From Antedon mediterranea (Eukaryota; Echinodermata; Crinoidea; Comatulida; Antedonidae), in contig NC_092678.1 in assembly GCF_964355755.1 (NCBI RefSeq), forward strand, positions 8,468,922 to 8,532,921: 64,000 nt of DNA, written 5' to 3'. This document shows, in pieces, positions 33,311 through 43,537 of this stretch (position 1 is its first letter; every line of letters begins with the position of its first letter). A model generated the notes under the pieces. The model was not told where the DNA came from, did not search any database, and worked only from the letters and a program-made list of their open reading frames with translations. Both the position numbers and the translations under genes were made by a program.

Positions 33311-34072
33311 TTGGATCTGTGTATAAATTGTCTTCATCAAGACAGATTTTGCATTTTCATTCAGAACATCAATTTTTTTAAAATGCAAAAGAAAGGATTT
33401 ATGTGTGAAAACTGCAGTGAAATTATTGATGTCATCGTGAAATGGATAGCAAACGACACATGCTCGCAGACTGATTTGAATGATTTCATAGGAAGCGTAA
33501 AGGACAAATATTTGAATGAAAATGGATTTAAATCGTATTCCTGTGATGCACAATATGAAAATCAAACTAAAAACTTAATAATATTACTTCTTACTGCGGC
33601 TCTTGTAGTTTGCGTTGTCTTTTTTACGATTGTAATTTGTAGAATGGATAAACGTGGTCGACGAATGATGGTAGAGCTTGAAAAAGACATGCAGCATAGA
33701 TCTCGACTTCAACCAGGTTTGTCAATGTCAACAGTAAACATGGATCTTAAAAAAGATGACGTTTCAAATGAGAATACTTTTGATGACATCACCATGCCAG
33801 ATGTTAACCCACTGTCTCGCAAACCGACAAACTTCCCAATGGTGGAAAATCCATTAAACAGAGGGAATCGACATGCATCATTTGATAGTGATGGTTACAC
33901 CAATCCTGTTAACGTAAATGAAATACATCTGTACTCTGGCCTAAAAAAACATGTTAGTACATCAAGTAGTGAAGATGATGAGGGCTACCTGCTACTCAAT
34001 CAACATTTCTCATTAAAAGAAACAGTAAACGACTATCTAAATCTAAATCCAATCACAGAGAGTGAGGCTTAG
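33311..34072 (+). pseudogene. 5'-damaged copy C of the tandem membrane-protein family
   Basis: An open frame covers the second half of the family: GFMCENCSE block, helix NLIILLLTAALVVCVVFFTI, KRGRRMMVELEKDMQHRSRL, and a full tail with NPLSRKPTNFPM and NPLNRGN, close to gene A. The first in-frame ATG is 33383. Upstream, homology runs back in frame to about 33345 and then is lost. The expected MSS signal peptide is absent in this frame although the nucleotide flank (from 33040) is homologous. Ectodomain Cys are fewer. Tail Tyr motifs are GYTNP, GYLLL and DYLNL. It is either a pseudogene or a gene using another first exon. The intact tail favours recent damage or late functional loss. Confidence 0.65.
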
Positions 34073-34079
34073 TAATGTT

Positions 34080-36200
34080 AAACCCAGACAATTACTCTTG
34101 TAAGTAGACCTCCCAAAGCTTTTTAGCATTTCTCTTCTCGTACAGCATCAACCTAAGTTCCGTGGTGATACCACAGACATTTTTTGAATTGCAATTTATG
34201 ATAATTTTATGTCCTGAAAAGCTTTCACTTGAAACGAAACAATTTCTGTTCTGAATACTATTACCCTGTAATTGCTTTTGAGAATTCCTATTACTATACT
34301 GCAAAGAATGACAGACATGAGTTCCGGTGCTGTGAAATTTTCAATGCAATTTATAACAAACTTTGTACATATTGTGTCAAATTTGTCTTCATCAACAGAT
34401 TTAAAAATATTGAAGCCTTGAGTCGGTTGGTGAGCATTAAATCAGTTTATCATCTCCATTCATCAAGTAAAAAAGATTAATTATTTGTGTTATGATTATT
34501 GTAAATTACTTCAGTATACGGTAACATAATTTGCAAAATTTTTCAAAATTTTATTAATGATGGCAGGAAATGCTGCACACAGCCATCCTCCATTTCATAT
34601 TGATTGTTTGCAATTTTTTAATTATTTTTTTGCAAAAGGTATTTTAAAGATATATTTAAAAAAAAAATTAATTTGTTTTAATTTTGCTGTTGAATATGCC
34701 ATTTTGATGTTCCATTTTATAGTTATTCACTTTGACCAAAAAAATTGGATTGGAATGCATTGTTTATTATTGTTCTTTTTTTCCCCAAATTTATGTGAAT
34801 TTTTTTCTTTTCTTTTGTAGGATGCACCTTTATTTTGAAGTGTGCCATCGATTTAAAATCCAAATAAATAAATAAGTGCATGTTGGCACAAGAAGTCCCA
34901 TACAGTAGAGTTGTGACTCGGGAAAAACCCCCATGATTATGAATCTGTAAACCACATTACGTGCAGTAACTGTAGTAGACTTATAATATTATGCTTATCT
35001 GTGGTCATTAAGTAGTGATCCCATATAGTTGTGATTCGGAAAAACCCAATGCATCTCCATATGAATCGTAACCATGTCAAAATTATTCTACTGCAGTCAA
35101 CTACATTTTGTTTTAACTTATTTTTCCAATTATTTAGCAGGATTTTTTAGGTAATAATATAATATACTAATTAATAATTAATAATAATAATTAATGCAGT
35201 GACTGCCTCATAGACCTCTACATTGAAACACACTAAAATCATACGTTTAATGCACGTTCAGCTTTCTGTAAACATTTTGAGAATATTTTGACATTTGAGA
35301 AATCAACTTGTTGTGAGCGCTACTCCACGTCTAAAGTATGTTATAAAACAAATAATGAGTATTTTGTATTCATTGAATGAAGAGAATATTTCATTCGAGG
35401 AAAAATTTACTGCTCTATTTTCAACCTGGCTTCGCCTCATTAAATATTGAGCATTACATTTTTCACCTCATGAAACATTCACACCATCTAATTCATAAAC
35501 ATTATTATTTGTATACCAACACATTTACAACTATGACCAAAAAGATCTGGAAAACTGATTAAAATTTAACAATCAACATTAAACTATTTTCCCTATATTT
35601 TGCCACGTTTTTAGTCGGAAACTGGTTATTAAATTATGATTCATTGTTCTATTTACTTGGTGGTAAGATGCCAAGGTTAAAATAATGTGTGTTACTATTA
35701 AACATAATTAAATGTGGTTTTATATAATATGCTAAATTGTACCACATTCAACTTCAGTATGTTTAAAAATAGTGGGGTGATTTGGAGTTTTTTTTAATTA
35801 GTTTTAGCTTACAAATTTTAGGTAACCAAAATTAGGTAGCCTAGGTTCGCACTCCACCCCTTTGACAGAAAAAAGGGAGCATGTTAATGAAGAGCCATGC
35901 ACGCAAAAATTACATCCATTGGCTGGGCACTCAAGGGGTTGGGGGAGGAGCCCCGAGAAGCTGGCACCGCCACTGTCACTACACTTTTACAAGGCTAAAT
36001 ATTTAGTCGATTATTAGCAGAATGCTTTGATCCAAACCTGATGTACTTCTTTCTAAAATGTATTTCAATATATTTTTTTGCTTTGACCTGTGCCTTCTTT
36101 CCAGCCAGTATTGATTTATCTTGGGTTTTTTTTCAATTGTTTGTTAATAATGTTAGAATTAAAATATAATAATATGAATTTTTTGGAAGAATATTAAATT
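34080..36200. other. Intergenic region after copy C
   Basis: No exon is recognised. Two related segments at about 34895 and 35019 (CCCATA...GTTGTGA(C/T)TCGG...AAAAACCC) form a weak direct repeat. A relative of the 29.2-kb foldback is at 35335-35470. Upstream exons of the gene ending at 37164 should lie here or farther upstream, but I cannot place them. Confidence 0.35.
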
Positions 36201-36229
36201 TGATATTGAATTGAAATTTGTTTTTGCAG

Positions 36230-37164
36230 ATAAAGACGCCTCTCTTGAATACAACACTTTATTTGGTGATCAAAAAATAAAAAAGAAAAAATCAAGTGTG
36301 AAAAATAATGAGGCAGATACCAGTGTAGATGCTAACCAATGTGACCATGACAGCATAGATGGCGCTATATCTGAAACTGGCTCGGATAAAGTAATGAAGT
36401 ATGGATGGCAACATTTTAATAATAGTTTAGAAGATATTTTAAATTCAGAAATGAAGAATGAAAAGTATGATTCGGATTTAGAGGCAGATATGGGAGGTGA
36501 TAAAGATATTACTTGTGGATATGACCAGCAGGTACAATATGATATTGGTAACAAAAGTGACAACAAAACTCAGCCAAGCAATAAAAAAGAACCTGACTTC
36601 ACTAACAAGGTTTCAGATTGGCTACAATATTTGCCATCAACTAATGAAAATAAAACCACCAATCCTGAAAATAAATCTGATTTGTTTGAAAATATCATGG
36701 ATAACACCACTGTGATTTCTGAAGGTAAAGAAATCCTTATTAAACAGGAAATGCAAAAACAAAATTTGACAATGACATTGGTGAGTGGAGATACTGATAT
36801 CCAGGGTGAGAGTGAAAAAACTGAGGAATATTCTGTACCAGATAATCTTATAAAACCAAATTTAGCTCATAATAAACATGAAAAGCTACCTGAAGTACAA
36901 GATAATACAACTCTTACCTGTACCAAAGGGCATGCGTCTCATCTCCCTCATGTTTTATCACCAAAAGTTTCTGAAGATGTAATTATTTCGGACGATGATT
37001 CAACTTATGTGTCTGGTGGTCGACTTTCGCAGGGAAACTCTGACATTCCCGGAACACCAGACTCAAAACAGATGATATACTCAAATAGCAGCTCAAGTCA
37101 AAGTAATAAGTTAGGTGCATCCAAAGTGTACAAGATGATTAATAGAAGAAATATTAATTTTTAA
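36230..37164 (+). CDS. Terminal exon of an unknown acidic disordered protein
   Basis: Open frame of about 311 residues after a strong acceptor (TTTGTTTTTGCAG, ending at 36229); the reading phase requires an upstream exon. It starts DKDASLEYNTLFG and carries a Lys run (KIKKKKSS). The rest is Asp/Glu/Ser/Asn-rich, with no predicted helix across a membrane and no recognised domain. IIKQEMQ-like text (LIKQE) fits a SUMO-attachment consensus and VIISDDD a SUMO-interacting motif. Those motifs and the basic run suggest a nuclear protein, but this is inference from short motifs. The end KVYKMINRRNINF is basic. The stop is at 37162-37164. It could belong to a DNA-repair or chromatin factor; I do not recognise it. 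Confidence 0.65.
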
Positions 37165-37559
37165 AATCTGATAACATTTTATATAAAAAATTATAAAAAT
37201 GAATTTCAAACATTTAAAAGTTAGTTCTTACTTATGGTAGAACCTTGTTGAGTTTCCAATCATTGTATTAAAAAAATTAATTTAATAATTATATACAGTT
37301 ATAATTGGTAATCACTTTTCAGGGGGAACTCTAATAAGGGACAATTTGCTGGGTCTTGGAAGGTGTCCTCTTATCAACTAAGTGTCCGTGGATAGTTAAT
37401 TTATTTTTGGAAATTTTGCATGATATTTTTAAACGGGCATCGCACATGATTCCAATAAACTATAAAACTATAATTAACCAACGAAACCATTAAGTCAACA
37501 GTTTAGTGCAATAATAAGAATCCCCTTCATCAAAATATGTGTGCTTTTGTGTCTTGTTC

Positions 37560-38960
37560 TCACAATGTAATTATTAACAATTGGTAGCATAAAATGGTGA
37601 GAATATTGATAACCATTAATAAAAAAAAAGCTATTTGCAATTAAGTTCATAAATGTTCAGTGATGTCATATAAATTTGGGACAAGCCAAGAATATTTGCA
37701 ATTTGGTAATTGAAATGTTCATTAATGTCATTTATATATATTGTTTGAAGGTTTGCATGGCGAAATCAAATGTTGATATAAAGTTTGCGGTACACCACGT
37801 GTATTAGTTCTGAAAAGAACTGTTGAGTTTCTCAACGTTTCGATCAATATGCTTCGATCATCCTCAGGAGTGAGAATTCTCACTCCTGAGGACGATCAAA
37901 CTCAGAACTAATACACGTGGTGTACCGCAAACTTTATATCAACGTTATTTATATAATTCCTTGACAATATTGAAATAATTAGTTAATTTCAATTAGGTTA
38001 ATGTTCAGTCATTATAAAAAAAATAAAATATAATAAAATGTATATATTATTAAAATGGTTACAGTAATATTGATAGCCATTATTTGCAGTTAAGTTATTT
38101 GGAATTGGGTTCATGAATGTTCAGTAATGTCATTATAATAAAATGTATATAATGTTAAGTGTAATGTAATGCTCAATAAATTATTAACGTCATTTACAAA
38201 TTTTAATTTGTTCATGAATATTCAGTAATGTTATAATAAAATGTATATAAGGTTTATAAATATTAAGTAATGTAAAATGCATGTAATTATTAACAATTGA
38301 ATGTCATATTAAAATGGTGACAATTAATTAATAAATAATTTCCAATTCATGAATGTTCAGTAATGTAATTTTATATAATGTTGACAATAAGTTATTAGCA
38401 ATTAAGTTTATGAATATTCAGTATGTCATAATAATTTAAAAAGTTACAATATTGATTGTGCAAAAGGTATTTTGCAATTGGTTCACAAATGTTTAGTAAT
38501 AATTAATTTTAATATGAATTTTTTTATTTTCTTATGAAATTTGTATTGGCGTAAAATGAGTTACGGATATAAAATTAAATTGCAATTCATTCATAATTTA
38601 GGTAAAGCTTAATTTTCTAATGAATTTTAAATTTTGGTTATAAAAAGATATTATTAAATTAAATATTTACTTTCCTTAAAATAGAACTTATGTTTTAGCA
38701 ATGAATAAAAAAAGATTTAAAAAGGTTTAAAAACAATTTCAACAAACTTTTTTGAGAAATAATTATTAATGTATAATTTATTATTTATTTATAATAAGTC
38801 AATGTTGTAAATGAATATTCAGTAATGTCATTTATATAATTCCATGACAATATTGATAGCTTAATAAGTTATTTGCAATTAGGTTCATAAATATTAAGTA
38901 ATGTAATAATAAAATGTATTATGTTCATGAATATTCAATAATAAATAATAATAAAATGTA
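37560..38960. repeat. Diverged tandem repeat with GTTCATGAATGTTCAGTAAT motif
   Basis: The phrase TTCATGAATGTTCAGTAATG, with variants, followed by TCATTATAATAAAATGTATA recurs about a dozen times with irregular spacing of about 60-120 bases, mixed with GCAATTAAGTT. It is an old, decayed satellite. The inverted repeat at 37735-37945 interrupts it. Confidence 0.6.
37735..37945. mobile_element. Inverted-repeat element, also present reversed at 55 kb
   Basis: The arms TGATATAAAGTTTGCGGTAC... (from 37774) and its reverse complement (ending near 37941) span about 40 bases around GTTTCGATCAATATGCTTCG. The left half continues outward as GTTTGAAGGTTTGCATGGCG, which is found on the opposite strand at 55060-55195. 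TCACTCCTGAGGACGATC duplicates part of the centre, so two half-copies appear joined head to head. Confidence 0.6.
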
Positions 38961-39054
38961 TTATGTTTTTGATCTGTGTATAACAGTTGGCCAAATACTT
39001 GCACAAAACATTTGTCTATTTTATCCAGAAAACATCTATTGGGTCACATACTTA

Positions 39055-39695
39055 GGCTGTGTTTATACAACACCCTAAATTTGAACACGTCTTTAATTTT
39101 TAGCGTGTTGCACGGGCCGAGGTCAACCCCACAAAAACCTTGCAGTTATACATTAAATCGTAATACCGTGTTATACCATAGTTCATAATTATAAGTTGTA
39201 TATATACTCACATGCATTATGAATTAATATGAGTTTATTAAGGATTTTAATAAAGGATGATTTCGTTAAAAATTTAGCATATTCAGTTATTGATTTTTTA
39301 AATTTGCTTTTGAGATTAGAAAAAAAAAATGTTTTAGAATAAAACTATGCTACATTACATTATTATTATTATTATGCCAAATTATGCCAACAGTTGATTA
39401 GCGTTAATGTTTAGTGCTAAATCGGTTAAAATATACAAAAAAAGGCACAATTATCTACTAGATTTGGTCAACATTTTCACAGCACATACTTTTATTTAAC
39501 GAGAAGTCAAAACAATACCCTGAGGAAACTTCCAACACGCCAACAGCAACCGGGAATCCACAAAATTTTAGGATTCAGCCAAGTAGCCTTTTTTGCAATT
39601 AAATCTCATTACACGGAATCACTTCGATGTTATACAACACACTTTTCGTAGGCGTGTTGAATATGCGTGTAATAGCGTGTTGTATAAACGCGCCC
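39055..39695 (-). mobile_element. PIF/Harbinger-type MITE, copy 1
   Basis: The ends GGCTGTGTTTATACAACACC and GTGTTGTATAAACGCGCCC are inverted. TTA flanks both sides (39052-39054 and 39696-39698), the 3-bp TWA target duplication typical of PIF/Harbinger. The interior matches the element at 51176-51943 in the opposite orientation (AATTTTAGGATTCAGCCAAG, AGTAGCC, ACACGGAATC). It has no transposase. Confidence 0.8.
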
Positions 39696-39821
39696 TTAGA
39701 CAAGACCCATGTACACCAGCCAACACAGCAATAAGCTATTATTTCAGCAACACTACCAATATAAAATTTTGAGGAAGACTGAGAACCACCCTACCAATAA
39801 CTCTCAGCAACGACCTACTCA

Positions 39822-40090
39822 CCCTTTTTGGGGTAGCGCAAGTCCGTTTTGGGGTAGCGCAAGTCCGTTTTGGGGTAGCGCACATACGTTTTTTGGTAGC
39901 GCAAGTCCGTTTTGGGGTAGCGCATGTTCGTTTTGGGGTAGCGCACATACGTTTTTTGGAAGTAGCAAGTTCGTTTTTGGGTAGCACAAGTTCGTTTTTG
40001 GGTAGCGCAAGTCCGTTTTGGGGTAGCGCACATACGTTTTTTGATAGCGCACGTTTGTTTTTGGGTAGCGCACGTCCGTTTTGGGGTAGT
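39822..40090. repeat. 21-bp minisatellite (TTTTGGGGTAGCGCAAGTCCG)
   Basis: About 12-13 units of 21 bp. Variants include CACATACG and TTTTTTGGTAGC. Because 21 is a multiple of three and the unit lacks stops, frames on both strands stay open (for example SASPFWG repeats on plus), but nothing supports translation. It abuts the 41-bp array. Confidence 0.85.
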
Positions 40091-41588
40091 GCAAGACATG
40101 AGCTACTCAAACTAGCTGTCTGATACCTGACGTTGGACATGAGCTACTCAAACTGGTTGTCTTATACCTGATGTTGGACGTGAACTACTCAAACTGGCTG
40201 TGAGCTACTCAAACTGACCGTCAGATACCTGATGTTGGACATGAGCTACTCAAACTGGCCGTCTGATACCTGACGTTGGAAGTGAGCTACTCAAACTGGT
40301 TGTCTTATACCTGATGTTGGACGTGAACTACCCAAACTGGCCGTGAGCTACTGAAACTTGCTGTCTGATATCTGATGTTGGATGTGAGCTACTCAAACTG
40401 GCCGTCAGATACCTGATGTTGGACATGAGCTACTCAAACTGGCCGTCTGATACCTGATGTTGGACGTGAGCTACTCAAACTGGCCTTCTGATACCTGATG
40501 TTGGACATGAGCCACTCAAACTGGTTGTCTGATACCTGATGTTGGACGTAAGCTACTAAACCTGGCTGTCTGATACCTGATGTTGGACGTGAGCTACTCA
40601 AACTGGCTGTCTGATACCTGATGTTGGACGTGAAATACTCAAACTGGCCGTGAGCTACTCAAACTGGCCGTCAGATACCTGATGTTGGACATGAGCTACT
40701 CAAACTGGCCGTCTGATACCTGATGTTGGACGTGAGCTACTCAAACTGGCCATCTGATACCTGATGTTGGACATGAGCCACTCAAACTGGTTGTCTGATA
40801 CCTGATGTTGGACGTAAGCTACTAAACCTGGCTGTCTGATACCTGATGTTGGACGTGAGCTACTCAAAATGGCAGTGAGCTACTCAAACTGGCCGTCTGA
40901 TACCTGATGTTGGACGTGAAATACTCAAACTGGCCGTGAGCTACTCAAACTAGCCGTCTGATACCTGATGTTGGACATGCGTTACTCAAACTAGCCGTCT
41001 GATACCTGGTGTTGGACGTGAGCTACTCAAACTGGCCGTCTGGTACCTGATATTGGACGTGAAATACTCAAACTGGCCGTGAGCTACTCAAACTTGCTGT
41101 CTGATATCTGATGTTGGATGTGAGCTACTCAAACTGGCCGTCAGATACCGGACGTTGGACGTGAGCTACTCAAACTGGTTGTCTGATGCCTGATGTTGGA
41201 CGTGAGCTACTCAAACCGGCCGTCAGATACCTGATGTTGGACATGAGCTACTCAAACTGGCTGTCTGATACCTGATGTTGGACGTGAGCTACTCAAACTG
41301 GCCGTCTGATACCTTATGTTGGACGTGAGTTACTCGCACTTACCGTCTTATACCTAATGATGGACGTGAGCTACTCACACTGACCGTCTGATATGTATGT
41401 TGGACGTGAACTACTCAAACTAGCCGTCTGATACCTGATGTTGGATATGAGACTCAAACTGGCCGTCTGATACCTGGTGTTGGACGTGAGCTACTCACAC
41501 TGGCCGTCTGGTATCTGATGTTAGACGTGAGCTACTCAAACTGGCCGTCTGATACATGATGTTAGACGTGAGCTACTCAAACTGGCCA
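40090..41588. repeat. 41-bp minisatellite array with higher-order structure
   Basis: About 36 units of GAGCTACTCAAACTGGCCGT followed by CTGATACCTGATGTTGGACGT. Half-units (GTGAGCTACTCAAACTGGCC) are interspersed. A block marked by the variants GGCC(T/A)TCTG, ATGAGCCACTC and GTAAGCTACTAAACCTGG occurs twice, 266 bp apart (40482 and 40748), which is a higher-order repeat. No coding or RNA role is indicated. Confidence 0.9.
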
Positions 41589-41776
41589 GTCGACGCTATC
41601 GTAACGATTTACTTCAAAAGGCACTCGCTATCGTTATCATTTCAACTTGATCGCTATCTATAGCCTATTTTTGTAAATAATCTTAAAGTAATTTATCTTT
41701 ATGTATTTTTAATTTAAGAGGGCCCATGAATGTCAACTCGTATTGTCCAGCTGAAAGGGTTACCCTCTATAAATAT

Positions 41777-42041
41777 GGCCATGTTTCCGCAGCCAGCCAA
41801 TAAAGTGCGCATGATCAGTTATTACCAAAACAACTAGATGTCCAATCATAGCGCAACAATTTGTCCTCCAGGTCAAAGCTTATAAATTATTGCATTTATT
41901 TGATATTTATCTGATTTGAATGAGATAAATACAGTATTGGTTAATTTTTCTTGAGTGGAATCGGAATGTTTCCACAGGCAGTTTATCGGTTACTTTTTAT
42001 TCGTGATTTATTGGTTAATATTTGGCTGTGGAAACACGGCC
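41777..42041. mobile_element. 265-bp MITE, Harbinger-like ends
   Basis: GGCCATGTTTCCGCAGCC at 41777 and GGCTGTGGAAACACGGCC at 42024-42041 are inverted ends. The flanks are TAT and TAA, near the TWA duplication of PIF/Harbinger but not identical. CCAATAAA lies inside both ends. It is non-coding. Confidence 0.6.
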
Positions 42042-42049
42042 TAAAGTTG

Positions 42050-43240
42050 AAAAAAAAAAGATAGTTTGATGTACACAAAATATTTACAGTACAATTATCC
42101 ATTCATTCAATTTTCTACACTTTATTGTACTGCATCTTATTACAAATTAAAGTCAGAACCTTAAAAATATATATAAATATGGTCATGAAGTTCTTGAAGT
42201 ACTTTATAAACCAATAAATTTCCTTAATTTGTATGCTAAATTTTTAAAAGCTTGTCATATGTCACAATGCTGACATAGAGGGCAGCGTCATAAAATAGTA
42301 TGTCTGACAATGACATTGTTGTGCTATAAAACTAATTTAACAAAATTCTAACAAACATTTTGTCGCATAATTTAAAAAACTTCAGATGTGCTAAAACGGT
42401 GTATTACATCAGCTGCCAAAAATATAATATATACACTTCAAATACACATGCAACGGAGAATACAGAAATTATTATTTGATGGTCCTCAACTAGAGTACAG
42501 TACACAATATGAAACTAAACCCAGTCCAAAGTGGGTGGGGTCATGGTGCAATGGGGTAGTTATCCTAATGTGAATAATAAAACAGACATAAATAAACAGT
42601 ATTTAATACTGTACAAACAGTTACCTGTGCATGTGTAAGCATGCACCGTTTAATTCAGCACTGTATTTGGTTGATTTAACATTTGTTTTTAAACTGCTGT
42701 CCTAAAATGAATAATGTAAAACTATGTGAAATAAAATATTAATAACTACAACTCCCAAATAACTCCCAAATCATACTACAGAAACTTAAAACTTTTATTA
42801 ATCAAGATTTAGAATTTAAAAAAAAGATGTTTCCTGATTTAGATAATCATATCCAGTAATGCATTCTACTGTAGTTACTACATTTTTCAACTGCAATAAT
42901 TTTAGCTTGTTTGTCGTAGAAGTTTACAATGTTTTACGACAAATACTTGCTAAATATTAATAAACAGGTTAAAGAAGAATAAACAAAATGTAGGTACTGC
43001 AGTAAATTAATGTTGAAATGGTCCCTTACACATTATTATATTAAAATAGTTGTTTCAATCTTAAATTGTAAACATTATTATAATTGTAAAACCACTGCAT
43101 TTATACGAAATTCTAGGAAAACTACAATTACCCCAAGACAAGCACTGCACCACCATGAATACTCCCCGACAGCACCCACCCACCAACAATCAACTGTAAC
43201 AACCAGTTGACAAAGGCTTAGTATTCCGTTCTCAATTGTA
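42050..43240. other. Region downstream of the SUV39H gene
   Basis: AT-rich. Because the SUV39H-type gene runs on the minus strand, its 3' untranslated region lies here, directly below 43245. Several minus-strand AATAAA words occur (for example near 42965, plus-strand TTTATT), but none can be chosen. No other gene is seen. Confidence 0.4.
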
Positions 43241-43244
43241 CAGT

Positions 43245-43537
43245 TTAGTACAAGAATCCATGACAATTGTCAGCACCGCAACGGCATGGAATAGGCTCCA
43301 GCTTGGCAATTGAATTTTCGCTAGATAATGTGTTCCTATTCTTGTCAGGTGTGTTCCAATTCTTGTCAGGTGTGTTGCTATTCTTGTCAGGTGTGTTGCT
43401 ATTCTTTTCAGGTGTGCTCCTATTCTTTTCAGGTGTGCTCCTATTCTTTTCAGGTGTGCTCCTATTCTTTTCAGGTGTGTTGCTATTCTTTTCAGGTGAG
43501 TCCCCTTTACTTGTAGCTTGTGGCATACCTGTTGCCC
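43245..43537 (-). CDS. Suv39h: SUV39H coding exon 5 (repeat linker, post-SET)
   Basis: Begins after the acceptor TTGTGTAG with two bases completing a Gly codon, then [12 protein letters not shown], eight heptads of the (S/T)P(E/D)KN type, [16 protein letters not shown], and post-[16 protein letters not shown] with a stop at 43245-43247. The phase matches exon 4, and the zinc-binding Cys of post-SET are kept, which supports this distant exon. Confidence 0.88.

Noticed and set aside
33007-33381. 124-codon frame before copy C
   Set aside because: It overlaps the duplicated, non-coding flank of the membrane-protein family in a frame not used by the paralogues.
39739-40140. Open frames of 76-133 codons on both strands over the 21-bp repeat
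   Set aside because: The repeat unit has no stop in most frames, so openness is automatic; no start context, domain or splice evidence.
40090-41588. CRISPR-like regular array
   Set aside because: Units are contiguous variants of one 41-bp minisatellite with no unique spacers, and the window is animal DNA.
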